Source: Liquidambar formosana (Eukaryota; Streptophyta; Magnoliopsida; Saxifragales; Altingiaceae). Taken from it: DNA of 64,000 bases. The translations under genes and the position numbers were made by a program. Below the pieces are notes generated by a model that was given only the letters and a program-made list of their open reading frames with translations, was not told where the DNA came from and searched no databases. Location: contig CM077833.1 in assembly GCA_039720395.1 (NCBI GenBank), positions 28,852,271-28,916,270 on the forward strand. The letters run 5' to 3'. Position 1 is the first letter of the stretch. The number at the start of each line of letters is the position of its first letter. Below are positions 23,019 to 34,700 of the stretch, one piece after another.

Positions 23019-25184
23019 CTATTTCTGCCAATCAGAACCGTCCGGGAAGGGTTCCAGTGCATCTTGCTTGCCATTAACATAGAGTTCAACAACTGCCTTC
23101 ATTCTTGGAAGCTTATCAGGGTGGTAATTTACATGAATAATTACTGGCTTCAACTTTCTTAATTTAGCATCTTTCCTGACAGTCTTAAAGAGGACCTTAC
23201 TGTTCATAAAGAGATAGAAATCCATAGTTCTCTTGGCAGCATGAAGCCCATCATACCCAGGATGCGAAGGGAAATAGAGCTCCTCATTGAAAACTGCTTG
23301 GTCCCAAGAATTTGGCTGCCGAGAAAGCCGATCAGGCCACTCGATCCAAAAGCTCAATTGAAGGAATTGTAGGCCTTATATAAAAGAAACCAGAGTTATA
23401 CACCCATATCCTCATTGTATGAGCATATCGAGCCCAACCCATGGCAGGTTCATCAAAGACATCATTATATCCATAAGCTGTCATATTATTGTGACCATCA
23501 GTCATGGACTCCACATCTGAATCCCGATAAAGATGATCAAACGGATTCTGTAAGTACACTATATCAACATCCGAGAGAAGAACACTGTAACCCAGTTGCA
23601 AGAACTCCCTCAAAATACGGAACTTCAATCCTGAGACGGCATGGTTACCTCCCATCCTTGCAACTGAATCAATACCCTCATCAGGGTCTCTCTTGTACAC
23701 TGGGACATCATTTGATTTGCAGAAATTTTCAATCTCGTCATCTAATGCTACAACAAGATAATTAGGTATACCAACTTTCTTGATGCTGGTGAACCAGACC
23801 TCCAACATGCTTTTCACATTTGAATTCGCAAGTGCAACTATAAGCTCTTTCTGAACAGAAACTTCCTCCAAGGTTTTTGCCAATCTTGGATTCACAGATT
23901 CATCAGGAATGACAGTTGGGTTAGTCCTCAATCCCTTGACAGTACCAAAAGGCCCAGCTTTGTGCTGTTCACCCAACACCATGAACTGCTTCTGTGCATT
24001 ATCTTTTCCCTGCTCAGCCAACCGTAGCTTTTCGGTCAGCTCCCTAACCTGCTTCTTCAACTCAGAATTCTTACCCGACAATGCCACAATATCCGACTTC
24101 AACATGTTAACCCGTTCTGGTGATTCACATTGTGATGAGGCAATCTAACAAACAGCAAAAAAATAAAAACCATATATAATTAACGTTTTTTATTTTTATT
24201 TATTTTTTATAGGAAAAACCCATATAATTAATCTCGACAAAACCAGATTTAAATCTGTGGTATTATATCAGGCCCTAAAAACATGAACATCAAACAACAA
24301 CTACTGACAAAATAAGCCAATCGTACTAACTTCTGAGAATAATAAGGTAAATTCTCAGAACCAAACAGACCTTACATTTTCTTAGTCTTATGTTTTAATT
24401 TGTTTTGATCTCCAAACATGGAAAAACACACCTCAAGCAAGCCAGATAGTCATACTAAGCTCCGTTAAGTAAAGATTTTATAAATATATGTATGTATGTA
24501 CCTTTTATATCAGGTCCCAAATAATGAGTGGAGCTTCGCCGAATCAGTTTTTTTGAAAACTGTCGGACCCGATGACTTAAGATTTGTGTCAAAAGTTGTG
24601 TTCCATGATCTTGACCCATAATGAATAATCTAAAATTCTAAACTTTAATATATTTTCTTTTGTAACCTTCTCTCAGCAATCAAACAGAGCAACTTTCCAG
24701 TGCATTTCCCAGGAAAAACTCAGTTCTAAGTTCTAACTCTCATCATTTTTTAAATTTTTTTTTTAATATCATCGTTCTAACTCTCAGCATAGTAGAGTCA
24801 ACACTTGGGGTTTCGGATAACAAATTACCAGGAAAACATCAAATTCAAAGAAAGCAAAAATGAACTTAAGTATATTGACATGAAATTAAGCCATTAAAGT
24901 CACATCACACACACAGACACACAAATGAGGTATATATATATATATATATATATTATGATAAGACTTTCGAGGCACAATAGCACAAAGATTCGAACCTTGA
25001 AACTTGATTTTGAGACTCGATGAGCTTGGATTGGCGGATCAGTATTGAAGAATCCGTGAGGAAACAAGAAGGCGGAGACGCATCCAAGAAGAACTCCGAT
25101 CGCAATGGCTCCGGCGATTCGAGATCCACGAATTGATGATAGAGCATTGCTTCTCATCAGCGGACCGTCTCTACGACCCGCCAT
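23019..25184 (-). CDS. RRA3: RRA-type arabinosyltransferase (GT77), with a one-base frameshift
   Basis: Two exons, 25184-24996 and 24144-23019. Start 'MAGRRD' with an N-terminal membrane anchor (about 22-42), typical of type II Golgi proteins. A coiled-coil stem (about 74-115) precedes the GT77 domain with the DxD motif '[10 protein letters not shown]' (D255-x-D257). RRA proteins add arabinofuranose to hydroxyproline-O-arabinosides of extensins in the Golgi. The frame opened at the start stops at TGA 23334-23332 after residue 333, just after 'IELLDRVA'. The expected continuation 'DRLSRQPN...' lies one base out of frame and then runs cleanly to TAG at 23019. Removing one base near 23332-23338 would give about 437 residues, the RRA family length. 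No intron can explain one base. Either a consensus error or a recent lesion removing the last ~100 residues. RRA1, 2 and 3 cannot be told apart here. Confidence 0.85.
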
Positions 25185-26461
25185 GGCTTCGCCCTTTCTC
25201 AGCTATCACACAGAAACGTTCCTCTTTAAAGCATCAATTTTAGGGTTTCGCTTCGTCCTCGATGATTCGGAGCTTTGCTTTTAGGTGAAGTTTGCTCTCT
25301 GTATTTAAGATTCAGAGCAAATCGGACTAGTCCTCGTTGACGCGGCGAAGTTGTTTTGTCCACTGCTTACTACAATTTTTAATTGGTAAAAAATACCAAT
25401 AACTTATTTTTAAAAATCAGACATCTATGGACTATAGAATAGTGGTAAATAAGACCACCATTAGAGGATCAAAATATAAGATCACTAATGTGGCTAAATC
25501 TGATTGATAAATGGTTTTAACATTGTTAAGAGACAAAAAATATCTAAATGTGGGAATTCCTAATTTCGCTGGTGAGATTGCTTTAAAAATTAGATAATTG
25601 GGTTTTTATCTAGATTTCGAATACCACTTCCTCAAACATTCTCCTTCAATTAAGGGATTCCCAAAAAAGAACCCACCCTCGAAACCACGTCTCTCATTAG
25701 ACTAGGTTTCATCAAAACTACTCCACAATAATTGCATTACATCAGGATACTCACAAAAAATCAACTATGATAATTAAGATAAATTGAGATTTTATTCAGG
25801 TAACAATGGGGTTCACACCTCTCCTCCCTTTCCTCCTAACAAACCTAGGTAACAACTACATTCCCATCTAAATTCAAGATAATTCCATAATGATGCATCA
25901 TATAGAAAATGCATCAAAGATAATTTCACAAGAATTGTATCAAGATAATTACAAAAACTCAACAACGACAATTCAGATAAATTGAGATTTTAACCAGATA
26001 ACAATGGGGTTCATACCTCTCATCCCTTTTCTCCCCACAAACCTAGGCAACAACCACATCCCCACCTAAATTCAAGATAAAATAAACAATGATGTATCAC
26101 ACACAAAATGCAACAGATAATTCCCCAAGAATTGCATAAGAATAATCACAAAAACTCACACAACGACAATTCAAATAAATTGAGATTTTAACCCGATTTG
26201 GAGGAGATGTAAGCCCTATAAAAACGGAGGGAAAAAATCATGAAAAAAACACTAACGTATCCTTGATTCCTTAGATATAGGGATTCCATATATGGTATAG
26301 ATTCAGCAAAATGGGTCAAACTAATGGTGGGTAACCACTGTTAGTCATCCTCTGAATTCGTCCCTGTCTAGTCGTCCGCTTTAGCATTATTGATGGACTA
26401 TAGGGTTCACTGTTTTTATTTTATTTGTAATTTGTAATTTTTTTTTTTAAATGATGGCTAA
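25185..26461. other. 5' flank of the RRA gene and repeat-bearing intergenic DNA
   Basis: About 25185-25380 is the likely promoter and leader of the minus-strand RRA gene. Further right is AT-rich DNA with the tandem repeat listed separately. No other gene seen. Confidence 0.5.
25735..26205. repeat. Tandem repeat, ~198-bp period, about 2.4 copies
   Basis: The words 'gataaattgagattt' and 'aacaatggggttca' recur about 198 bp apart, with the third copy partial and ending near 'aacccgattt'. Copies differ by several substitutions, so the array is not very recent. No coding capacity. Confidence 0.65.
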
Positions 26462-27783
26462 TCTATATATCTATATGTAATCTATATAATATATATATAA
26501 CGGAGGGATGCCTTCATTTTGATGCCACGTATCAATTTATGATTTTTTTTTTTTTCTTTCAAATCACATGCTGAATCTGTGAACAATTAGAAAAAAAAGG
26601 TAAAAATTACCTTTTAGTGATCACTTTCCAATCTAATTCGAAAAAAAGGATAGCATCTATCAACTTGCAACAAATTAATTGTACACTTACATCAAAATAA
26701 CTATCAGTTTTCTTTTTTTCGTATTAAGTTAGGAAAGAATCACTAAAAAATAATTTTCCCAAAAAGAAAGTTGCTTTTTAGTGACTTTTGGACAAACCAC
26801 ATGCTGAATCTATGAAGTCAGAGAAAAGGGTGAAAATTATCTTTAGTGACCACTTTCCAATCTAATTTGAAAAAAAGGATAATATCTATCAATTTGCTAC
26901 AAATTAACTGTATACTTACATCAAAATAACTATTAGTTTTCTTTTTTTCATATTAAGTTAGGAAAGAATCACTAAAAAATAATTTTCCCATAAAGAAAGT
27001 TACTTCTAGTGACTTTTGGAGAAATTACATTTTAGCTATCAATTTCCAACTTAATACCAAAGAAAGAATATTCTCTACCAACTTGCTATAAATTAACTGT
27101 ATACATGTTTCAAAAGGACTACTAATGTTTTATGTTCGATATTAAGTTGAGAATTGATCACCAAAAGGTAAATTCTCTAACTTTTCTTTTTTTTGGTTTT
27201 TATTGCTATTTTTCACAGGGTATAGGTAGGTTGACGCTTGGCATACACTGCATATTTCTTTGTTTTTATGTGGGAGAATTGGAAAACTTACATTGTATAA
27301 TGTTCAACTCAAACTTAATAGACTATACCATATTTCTTCGTTTTTTTATGTCTATTTATCTCTTCTCCCAAAAATTGAACGTATAAAATTATAAATAGTT
27401 ATAATTAGAAAGTGAGACAAATAGAAGCAATGATGATTAAAAAAGAAAACGCAACACACCGGAATATGTATTAACATATCAAATTGCTTAGAAAACTATA
27501 AAAATGTTTAAAAAATTGTGCAAATACACTTTTGCCAAACAAGGGGTATTTCAAATCGTTAAGTCCTAAACTAATTCCCATAATGTACAAACCATTCTCA
27601 AGTCTATGTATTCGATAGTGAAAGAGTAAAGACACGAATTCAAGATCTATGATTCTTGAGCTGCGGTTCTTTGCAATATGAGCTACCATCACGAATGTGT
27701 ATTTTTATATGTATATAATTTATATTTTTCACAATATTTATTTTTACAAACCTCACATGTGCAATGCAAGGGTTATAAACTAG
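26462..27783 (+). mobile_element. Probable non-autonomous Helitron, ~1.3 kb
   Basis: The 5' side is TC preceded by A and followed by a long 'tctatatatctatatg'-type tract and 'aacggagggatgcc'. The 3' side ends in CTAG (27780-27783) with a short palindrome 'tgcaatgca' about 12 nt upstream. The base after CTAG is C rather than the usual T, so the right border or the insertion is weathered or misplaced. No Rep/helicase ORF. It contains the triplicated repeat at 26566-27170. Confidence 0.5.
26566..27170. repeat. Imperfect tandem repeat, ~240-bp unit, nearly three copies
   Basis: 'acatgctgaatct' recurs at 26566 and 26809. The block 'ggaaagaatcactaaaaaat' appears in the first two units, and a more diverged third unit ends in 'gagaattgatcaccaaaagg'. 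Within each unit the two ends are partly complementary, as if a small foldback element had been multiplied in tandem. Confidence 0.6.
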
Positions 27784-28596
27784 CGGTTAGATAAAAATAA
27801 TTTAGCTATAGGTTTTTTTTAAGACACATGTTAGTCATTGCCCACTTCACATCTAGAATAATATTAAAATAAACTCGTTTGATGTGTTGACAGTTCACTA
27901 ATTGAAGAATTGAATTTAACACTGTATTTAAATAAAGAATTTTTAGGAAAATTTGGAGAGTCAAATTATGTCAAGAATTTCATTTAGATAAAATTTTTTT
28001 GCCAAATTCCATCTTTTAAACACGGAAGTTTAGCCAAACAAGAAATTTTAAAAATCCCACTTGAAAATCCCGTCATTTTAAAAAACCAAATTTGTTTTCA
28101 AAATTCCTTATCCAAACATAGCATAGAAATAAACTTCTACCTTTGCATCTCCAAACTGGCTTGTCAATGATGGGTTTGTAGGTTTTGTATGTTGTATTTC
28201 CTAGGTCCTTTTGGGTTTTTTTTTTTTTTTTGGTATAATAGGAGGGGTTCGAGCCCCTAACCTATCCTACTCTTACCATTTTCGGCTTTTTAGGTCTACT
28301 TAATCACACTATGGGAGCGGCTATTGCCATCCCTCAATTTTTTTAAGTTCTTATGCATCAAAACTTATTTTAAACTTCTTAAGGTTTTATAAAAAATATA
28401 AAAAAGTTTTTTTAAAAACTTATCACATCCTAGAAAACATAATTTTGAACAACATTGAAAAAGAGAGTTTTTCCAAAATCTATCATTTAAGTAGTTTTTT
28501 TGGTTATTTGGTTTGAAATAATTACATATAAGAGCATCTCCAACCCAAGAGAATTATTTTGGTACCCTATTTTTTTAGCTCAAAAGGTGTAAAATT
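27784..28596. other. AT-rich intergenic DNA
   Basis: No gene recognised. A B-box-like word 'gaggggttcgagcccc' near 28242-28257 could be the remains of a tRNA-derived SINE, but no other landmark supports this. Confidence 0.4.
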
Positions 28597-29289
28597 TAGG
28601 GGTGTTCGTGGTTCGGTTTGGTTCGGTTTTAGGGTAGATCTTAAACCAAACCATTATATTTCGGTTTTTGTTTTCTCAAACCAAAACCAAACCATACTAT
28701 ATAAAAAACCAAACCAAACCAAACCATAAAATTTCGGTTTGGTTCGGTTCGGTTTCGGTTTTATCCTATCAAATAGCAACAAATAATTAAAAATAGAAAA
28801 ATGACAAGCCAAACTCTAAATAAAAACATTTTTAATAAAATCATTACATTAGCAACTAAAAAAAACATTAAACATTGTATCAAAATAGAAAAGAATTGAC
28901 TTATGTCAATCCAAGTTCAAATTTCCAATCTAATACGTGTCAATATCTCACACAACAATAATAGTTAGTTTAATACATACCAATCTAATAAAGAAAAAAC
29001 ATTAAGAAAATTTACAATCTATTACCTATTATGCCCTTATTAGAATAATAATTTACAAAGTAAGTTTAATATGTAATATATAAAATTATATATATTTATA
29101 TTATATTTTTTCGGTTTTTCGGTTTGGTTTGGTTTTTTAAACATGAAAACCAAAACCAAACCAATTTAATTCGGTTTTCTAAAATTAGAACCAAAACCAA
29201 ACCTAAGGACAAAAAAACCAAACCAAACCGACTGGTTTGGTTTGGTTCGGTTTGGTTTTCGATTTTAACCTAAACCATGAACACCCCTA
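28597..29289. mobile_element. Non-autonomous hAT element, 693 bp, with 8-bp target duplication
   Basis: Terminal inverted repeats: 'taggggtgttcgtggtt' on the left and its complement with one mismatch on the right (16 of 17). An exact 8-bp target duplication, 'gtaaaatt', flanks it at 28589-28596 and 29290-29297. An 8-bp duplication and TAGGG-type ends are hAT hallmarks. The subterminal regions are packed with 'ggttcggtttggtt' words on the left and complementary 'aaaccaaaccaaacc' words on the right. No transposase. Confidence 0.85.
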
Positions 29290-29297
29290 GTAAAATT

Positions 29298-31729
29298 CAG
29301 TTCAACTTTGAACTATTTTAGCTCACCATTTAACTCTTCTATTAGAGAAAGCCCTTTAGAGCTAAAAGCTATTTATAGCTTTAGCTCACACTATAACTCT
29401 CCCATTGGAGATATTTTAAAAGAAACTCTATTGTCAACTACTTTGCTTCAACCCCAAGCCTAGGTCACCTTCTAGTCGCTATTATCATTGTTTAAAGACC
29501 AAAGACACTAACAGTTTCCACTATGGTTGCAATTTGGTCCGATGTGAATCAAAGAACCGAACCAAAACCTATTAATCTGTTATAAGAAACTTTCATTTTT
29601 AGCCGTATTTTTAAAAAAAATAAAATTACGAAAATATCCTCTCCAAATTGAATCAACACAAACCTTACCCACATAGGTTGATTTGATTTGGTTCAACCAG
29701 TATGTCTTTGATTCTTACCCACAAAAAAAAAAAAAAAAAAAAGAAAAAAAAAAGAAAAAGAATGAGGGGTAGAATAGACATGCATGTTTTTACACAATCC
29801 TTTTGAAATTTTGTTTTTACAAAAAAGGAGTAATAGTGCGGATGAGATTGTAATTTACATACTACGTAGCACCTCTTACCATGAGGAAGCCCTTCAGCTA
29901 GCAAATTTTGAAGACGATTTTTATATGGAGTCCAACTTGCTGCAATCACATACATGCGGACAACGTGGAGAGAATAAATTAAGGAACCAGTATTTACAAC
30001 TCTGTGGTATGGAAGTGCAAAGCACCTAGATCATCATTTGCCAAAACAAATTTAAAAAAAAAAGACAAACAGCAGGGGCTCAATGAATTCCAAGTCACAG
30101 AAAGCATAAGATACCCCATAAGATGCCAAGCAATCAGCTACATAAATTGCTTCCTGAAAAACAAAACTGGATTGCTACTATGGTAAACTGACCAGGCAAG
30201 GTCCAGACAGTCTCTAACCAGAGCCACATGCTGAAGGAGAAGAGTGGTTTTCCTGCACAATAAAAAATGGTCAACTGTAAGCATCCCTTAATTTAATTAG
30301 AGTATTATTTACTTGCCTAGTTGCCTAGCACCAGAGGAGAGAGACTGAATGGCCTATTATCCAGTAGTAGTTATTATTCCCATGCACATGCATAAGAGCA
30401 GATATAAGACTTTTTTTAATAATATAATAGGAAAACTGAACATAGCCAGAACAACGAGCAGTGCAGCAGGGGCTTGGTGTTGCACCTCATCCAGCAGTAG
30501 TAGTTTTACTTCACGCACATGGGTAAGAGCATATCTAAAATTTTATCTAATAACATAGAAAACTGAACGCAGGTAGAACAAGAAGAATGGCTTTTTGTGT
30601 TGCACCCTTGACAAAGCTGTTGGAGAACCCAAAAGAAGAGGGAGAAAACGAATGCTCTAAATGCAGGAAGCTATTCTGTTAACAAGACTAGTCAAAGGGA
30701 GGTCAAATGAATACACTTCTTGGAAAGGCGCTAGCAAATTAGAGTATTGTGAAAAGAATACAGGTATGATAAATCCAAGATATAAGAATATTTCTCGCAT
30801 AAAGATAGTGGTATCTCAAAGGTTGGAGAAAGATTTAATAGAGAATTGGCTGACCTTCAAGTCCCCCAACAATGTTGATCTGGTAACAGTCAAATGAGAT
30901 CAGGATGCACTGTATGGTTGAGTAATCCGTTTGGGAGAGAAAATTGCATGTTCAATAATAGTTGTCGCTACTATCGAAGTTTGGGAGTGAGGGGGAGACT
31001 ACTGCCTAGCTTTGAAATCTAAAACCATTATTTTGTTGTTTGTTTTTAATTTATTTATTTATTTTTTGGCTGGAAAACATTATTTTGTTATAGGCCGAGG
31101 TCAAGCTTCAAGTAGGTCAACTATATCCAAATAGAGAAACCCAAATGCTAATACATTTGGCTCTAGAATAATAATGGTGGGATGTGATCTCTTATCAAAA
31201 AAAATTATGGTGGGATGTGATCGCCCATAATGGAGGAAAAAGCGTGTACCACAAACTGTGCCATGACGTACCAATCAAAGGATCTACTTTTTCAACAAAC
31301 AAATACTTATATCATCAATGAATTCCAAGCAAAATGTGTTCAAAAATGGTCTCAAGGTCATAAAGCATGTTATATATTCGACTCTAATGCTTTCTCCCTA
31401 AAATTTTAATTCAAACCTTCAATCAATTTGCCAGGAATAACAAATACAAAACAGCACAGTGGAGAATAGGAGGCCAAATGATGGAGAGGACAAAAAGATC
31501 AATAAAATCCACCCCACAAATGCCTTTTGCTATTTCAAAATGGTGAGAGCATTTACATAGTGAAAGCAGAGAGTATGATTCAACAACAAGCCAGACAGAA
31601 AAGCGCAGAAAATATACATGTGGAAGTTGCATAAATATGTGTGTTAGAGAGAGAGTGACAAAGAGAGAGAGAGAGAGAGACACACACACACACACACACA
31701 CACACCGACCGAGAGAGAGGGAGAGAGAG
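29298..31729. other. Intergenic DNA downstream of the PP2C gene
   Basis: No protein family recognised. The right end (about 31423-31729) probably carries the 3' UTR of the minus-strand phosphatase and includes dense (GA)n/(CA)n microsatellites at about 31650-31728, right up to the stop codon. A poly-A/T tract sits near 29725-29760. Confidence 0.45.
30358..30615. repeat. Diverged tandem duplication, ~130-bp unit
   Basis: Two successive units share 'atccag.agtagt', 'gcacatg..taagagca', 'aaaactgaac' and 'gtgttgcacc' in the same order. The shared order over the whole unit supports duplication; substitutions and small indels show that it is old. Confidence 0.55.
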
Positions 31730-34700
31730 TCATACATTGCTAGAGTTGGTAATGTAGGAAACAACAACGGTGATGTCGTCAAGTTTGCCACCATAATAAC
31801 GGAACCCAGCATCTTGGGCGGCGGTGGAGAAAGGTGTCTGCCGGTTTTTGTCCTGTGCACGTTCACGAGCCAATGCTGCTATCTTCTGAGCCGCCACCTG
31901 AGGCCCTAAGCCAGCTCTCATGGCATGAACCACTACTCCAGTAACCTCATTGTTGTACAAGTTATCAAACAGTCCATCAGTGCCAGCAATGATAACATCT
32001 CCTGGAGCTATAGGAATTGTAAACACCTGTGCCAAACAGAGGCGACTTAGTTCATTTGAACATTTCCAGTCCAAAATATAGTGAATTTGTATTGTTCTCT
32101 TTTTCAATTGCCACTGTTAGCTGTAATTATGCTCCACGACCAAAACTGATGATTAAACAATTCTCCTTCATGAACACATAATACAACCGAAAGCCAATTT
32201 TTGGATTTGGGACATAGTCAGGAAAATATAAAAAATGATCCAGGGAAAAAAAAATATTCATGAATGCATTGAGGAGAAGTTAGCATCAACAAACTCTCTC
32301 TCTCTCAATTTTGCGTGGGCCCATGCTTTTAAGAAATTATCTAATGACAGTATATGCTTTCAACATTTTTATTGTCCTCCATAGATCATTAGCATCACAA
32401 ATTCCAAGCCTGTGTATCTAAATAGATAAAGCCTTAGCAGGAAGAGAAGAACATCAGAGTAATATGCATCAACTGACCTGACCAGAGCTAGGTAAATCAC
32501 CATTATTTCCACTCTCTAATTGATAGGTGAAATTGAAATCATGCTGCTGGACAGGGGATCGGAAGACTGTGCATCCATCTCTGACAACCATAAACCCACT
32601 GTCCCCTAAATTAATGGCATGGAGACCCTGCAGCGAGAAGCAGAAAAACAAATCCACTTATGTTAACAAGCCGGTATAACCGGATAAGAAACTCCCTTAC
32701 TCTTGTTCCAAAAATTTGAACAGTCAAAAGTTTAACCAAGAAAAAAATGTAAAACAACTTAGACAAGTAGGTTACAAACTAGACAAGGACAAATTTCAGT
32801 TTCTTTTAACCAGGAAAAAGAAAAAAAGCTGACTCAATTCCCGAAAACCCGATAGGGACCCCCAAAGTGGATCAGGATTTCCCAACTCAAGCTTTAATCA
32901 AGTGTTCAACCAATGTTTCTAGTTTGCGAAGCCTCTTCAAGTCCAAATTAAATTTGCTGCAAACATAACTGCTAAAATAATTCCATGGTACTGTGAACTT
33001 TCAAATTTATAGAGTTATTTCTTTATTGGATTCTGTATGACGATGATAATCAAAAACAATTGCATTTCTCATCCAGAAACCACTGAAAGAAACAAAAGTC
33101 TCATTATAAGATTGAGGTATGACTGTGTGAGGACAAAGAAAAAACTGGAATCAGATAAGTTTTCACTGGCAGCAGCTCCATAATTGTAGCTGTTGTTGCA
33201 GAATGTCAAAAGAACTTAAAATAATAGTGCATTGTGTCCTTTCCAGCCAAAACCCCATAAACTCGCTGCAACAGGCCAAAAGCTACTTAATGTGGCATTA
33301 GAGATGTATGTAAGCATAAAGGTGTATTACAACAGGAAGCAGCATACCTGGTCTGTGAGTGCTATAATACATGCTGTTGAGGACCCTTTAGCTTTTGTGG
33401 TCGAGTGAGCTTTCTCCAAGACCCTAGCTGGGTCGACTAAACCCTTGGGCTCCTCTTGAATGGCAGTTACTGAATTAGACATGAGTTCGCGGGCATACTT
33501 TCCGGCATCAACACCAAGATCTGCCCAGCCACCAACACCATCTGCGACACCAATCGCTTGTTCATCTGTACAAATAAAGTGTGCATCCTCCCCACCAGTT
33601 TCTTCTTTATCAGGATGGGGCAGGTAACATGATCCTGAAAGAAGTTTCAGGATTCTATCCCCTGGGTTCTTCCTGTAGTTAACATAAAAAAAACATAAAT
33701 AAAGTAAATAATAGCACTTCAATTGCATTACCTAACAGTAGGGATGTGCAAAAAATCACCTAATCCGCCAAACCAAACCAATCCGCTCCATTCCGCACTG
33801 ACCCAAGCGGTTTGAGAGGTTAGGCGGCGCGATTTGGGCAGATTGAGCAATAAAATTTGCGGTTTGGTTTGGTTGGTAGGTTGAACTTTGTCAAACCTCC
33901 AATAAACCAAACCGCCCTGCCTTTAATAATTTATGTATAAAATTATAAAAATCAAATATCTCTAATTTTATAATAATGTATTATCTTATTAGTATTTTGC
34001 TAGGATGTTAGGTTTTGGGTCCTTTAACCTTTAATAACATTAACTATCATCAATTTCATCAACATTGATCAAGTGTTTTTCTCATAAAATCATAATTTTC
34101 ATCTTTCGAATTAAAATACTATGTAATTATGTATTAAGCTTCACTTAAACACTTTAAATAATTATATTTTCTTGATTTATTAATTTTTTTACAACGTACT
34201 AATTAACTAAGGCCTAAGATATTATAAATGCCCCAATTAGAAAGGGCATGATACAATCCGTCAAACCCGCCCAAACTGTTAGTGACAAACTGCCTAAAAA
34301 AATAACCAACCCACTGGTTTTACCATTTACAGTTTGGCGGTGGGTTGGAGAATTTGCAACCCACTATGAGTGGGTTGGTTGATAATTTTTCTCTAAACCC
34401 CTCCAAACCGACCCACGCACAATCCTACCTAACAATGTTACGTCAATATATTTTCACTATTTGTGGTCATTTTTTTTAATTTTTTATTTTTTTGATGAAG
34501 TAAATATGTATTGGTATAACTTGGTCCGAGTACATAAGATATATACAAGAACCAAAGAACAATTTTTTTTTAAAAAAATAAATAAAAAAAAAATTTGAGA
34601 GACAAAATCTAAGGAGGCATATCTTAGTGCAATCTCTTTGAGGTATTTACAACACAAAAATAAATAAATAAATAAAATCTACATGCATACAAACCTACAT

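Noticed and set aside
23332..23357. Treating '[14 protein letters not shown]...' (23357-23019) as a separate small gene
   Set aside because: It is the C-terminal part of the RRA protein in a shifted frame; its first eight or so residues are an out-of-frame read of the upstream exon.
28210..28320. tRNA gene at the 'ggttcgagcccc' word
   Set aside because: No acceptor-stem pairing, D-arm or anticodon arm in the expected places; at most a SINE remnant.
31637..31909. Arg/Glu and Thr/His repeat ORF at the PP2C 3' end
   Set aside because: Direct translation of (GA)n and (CA)n microsatellites on the opposite strand of a real exon.
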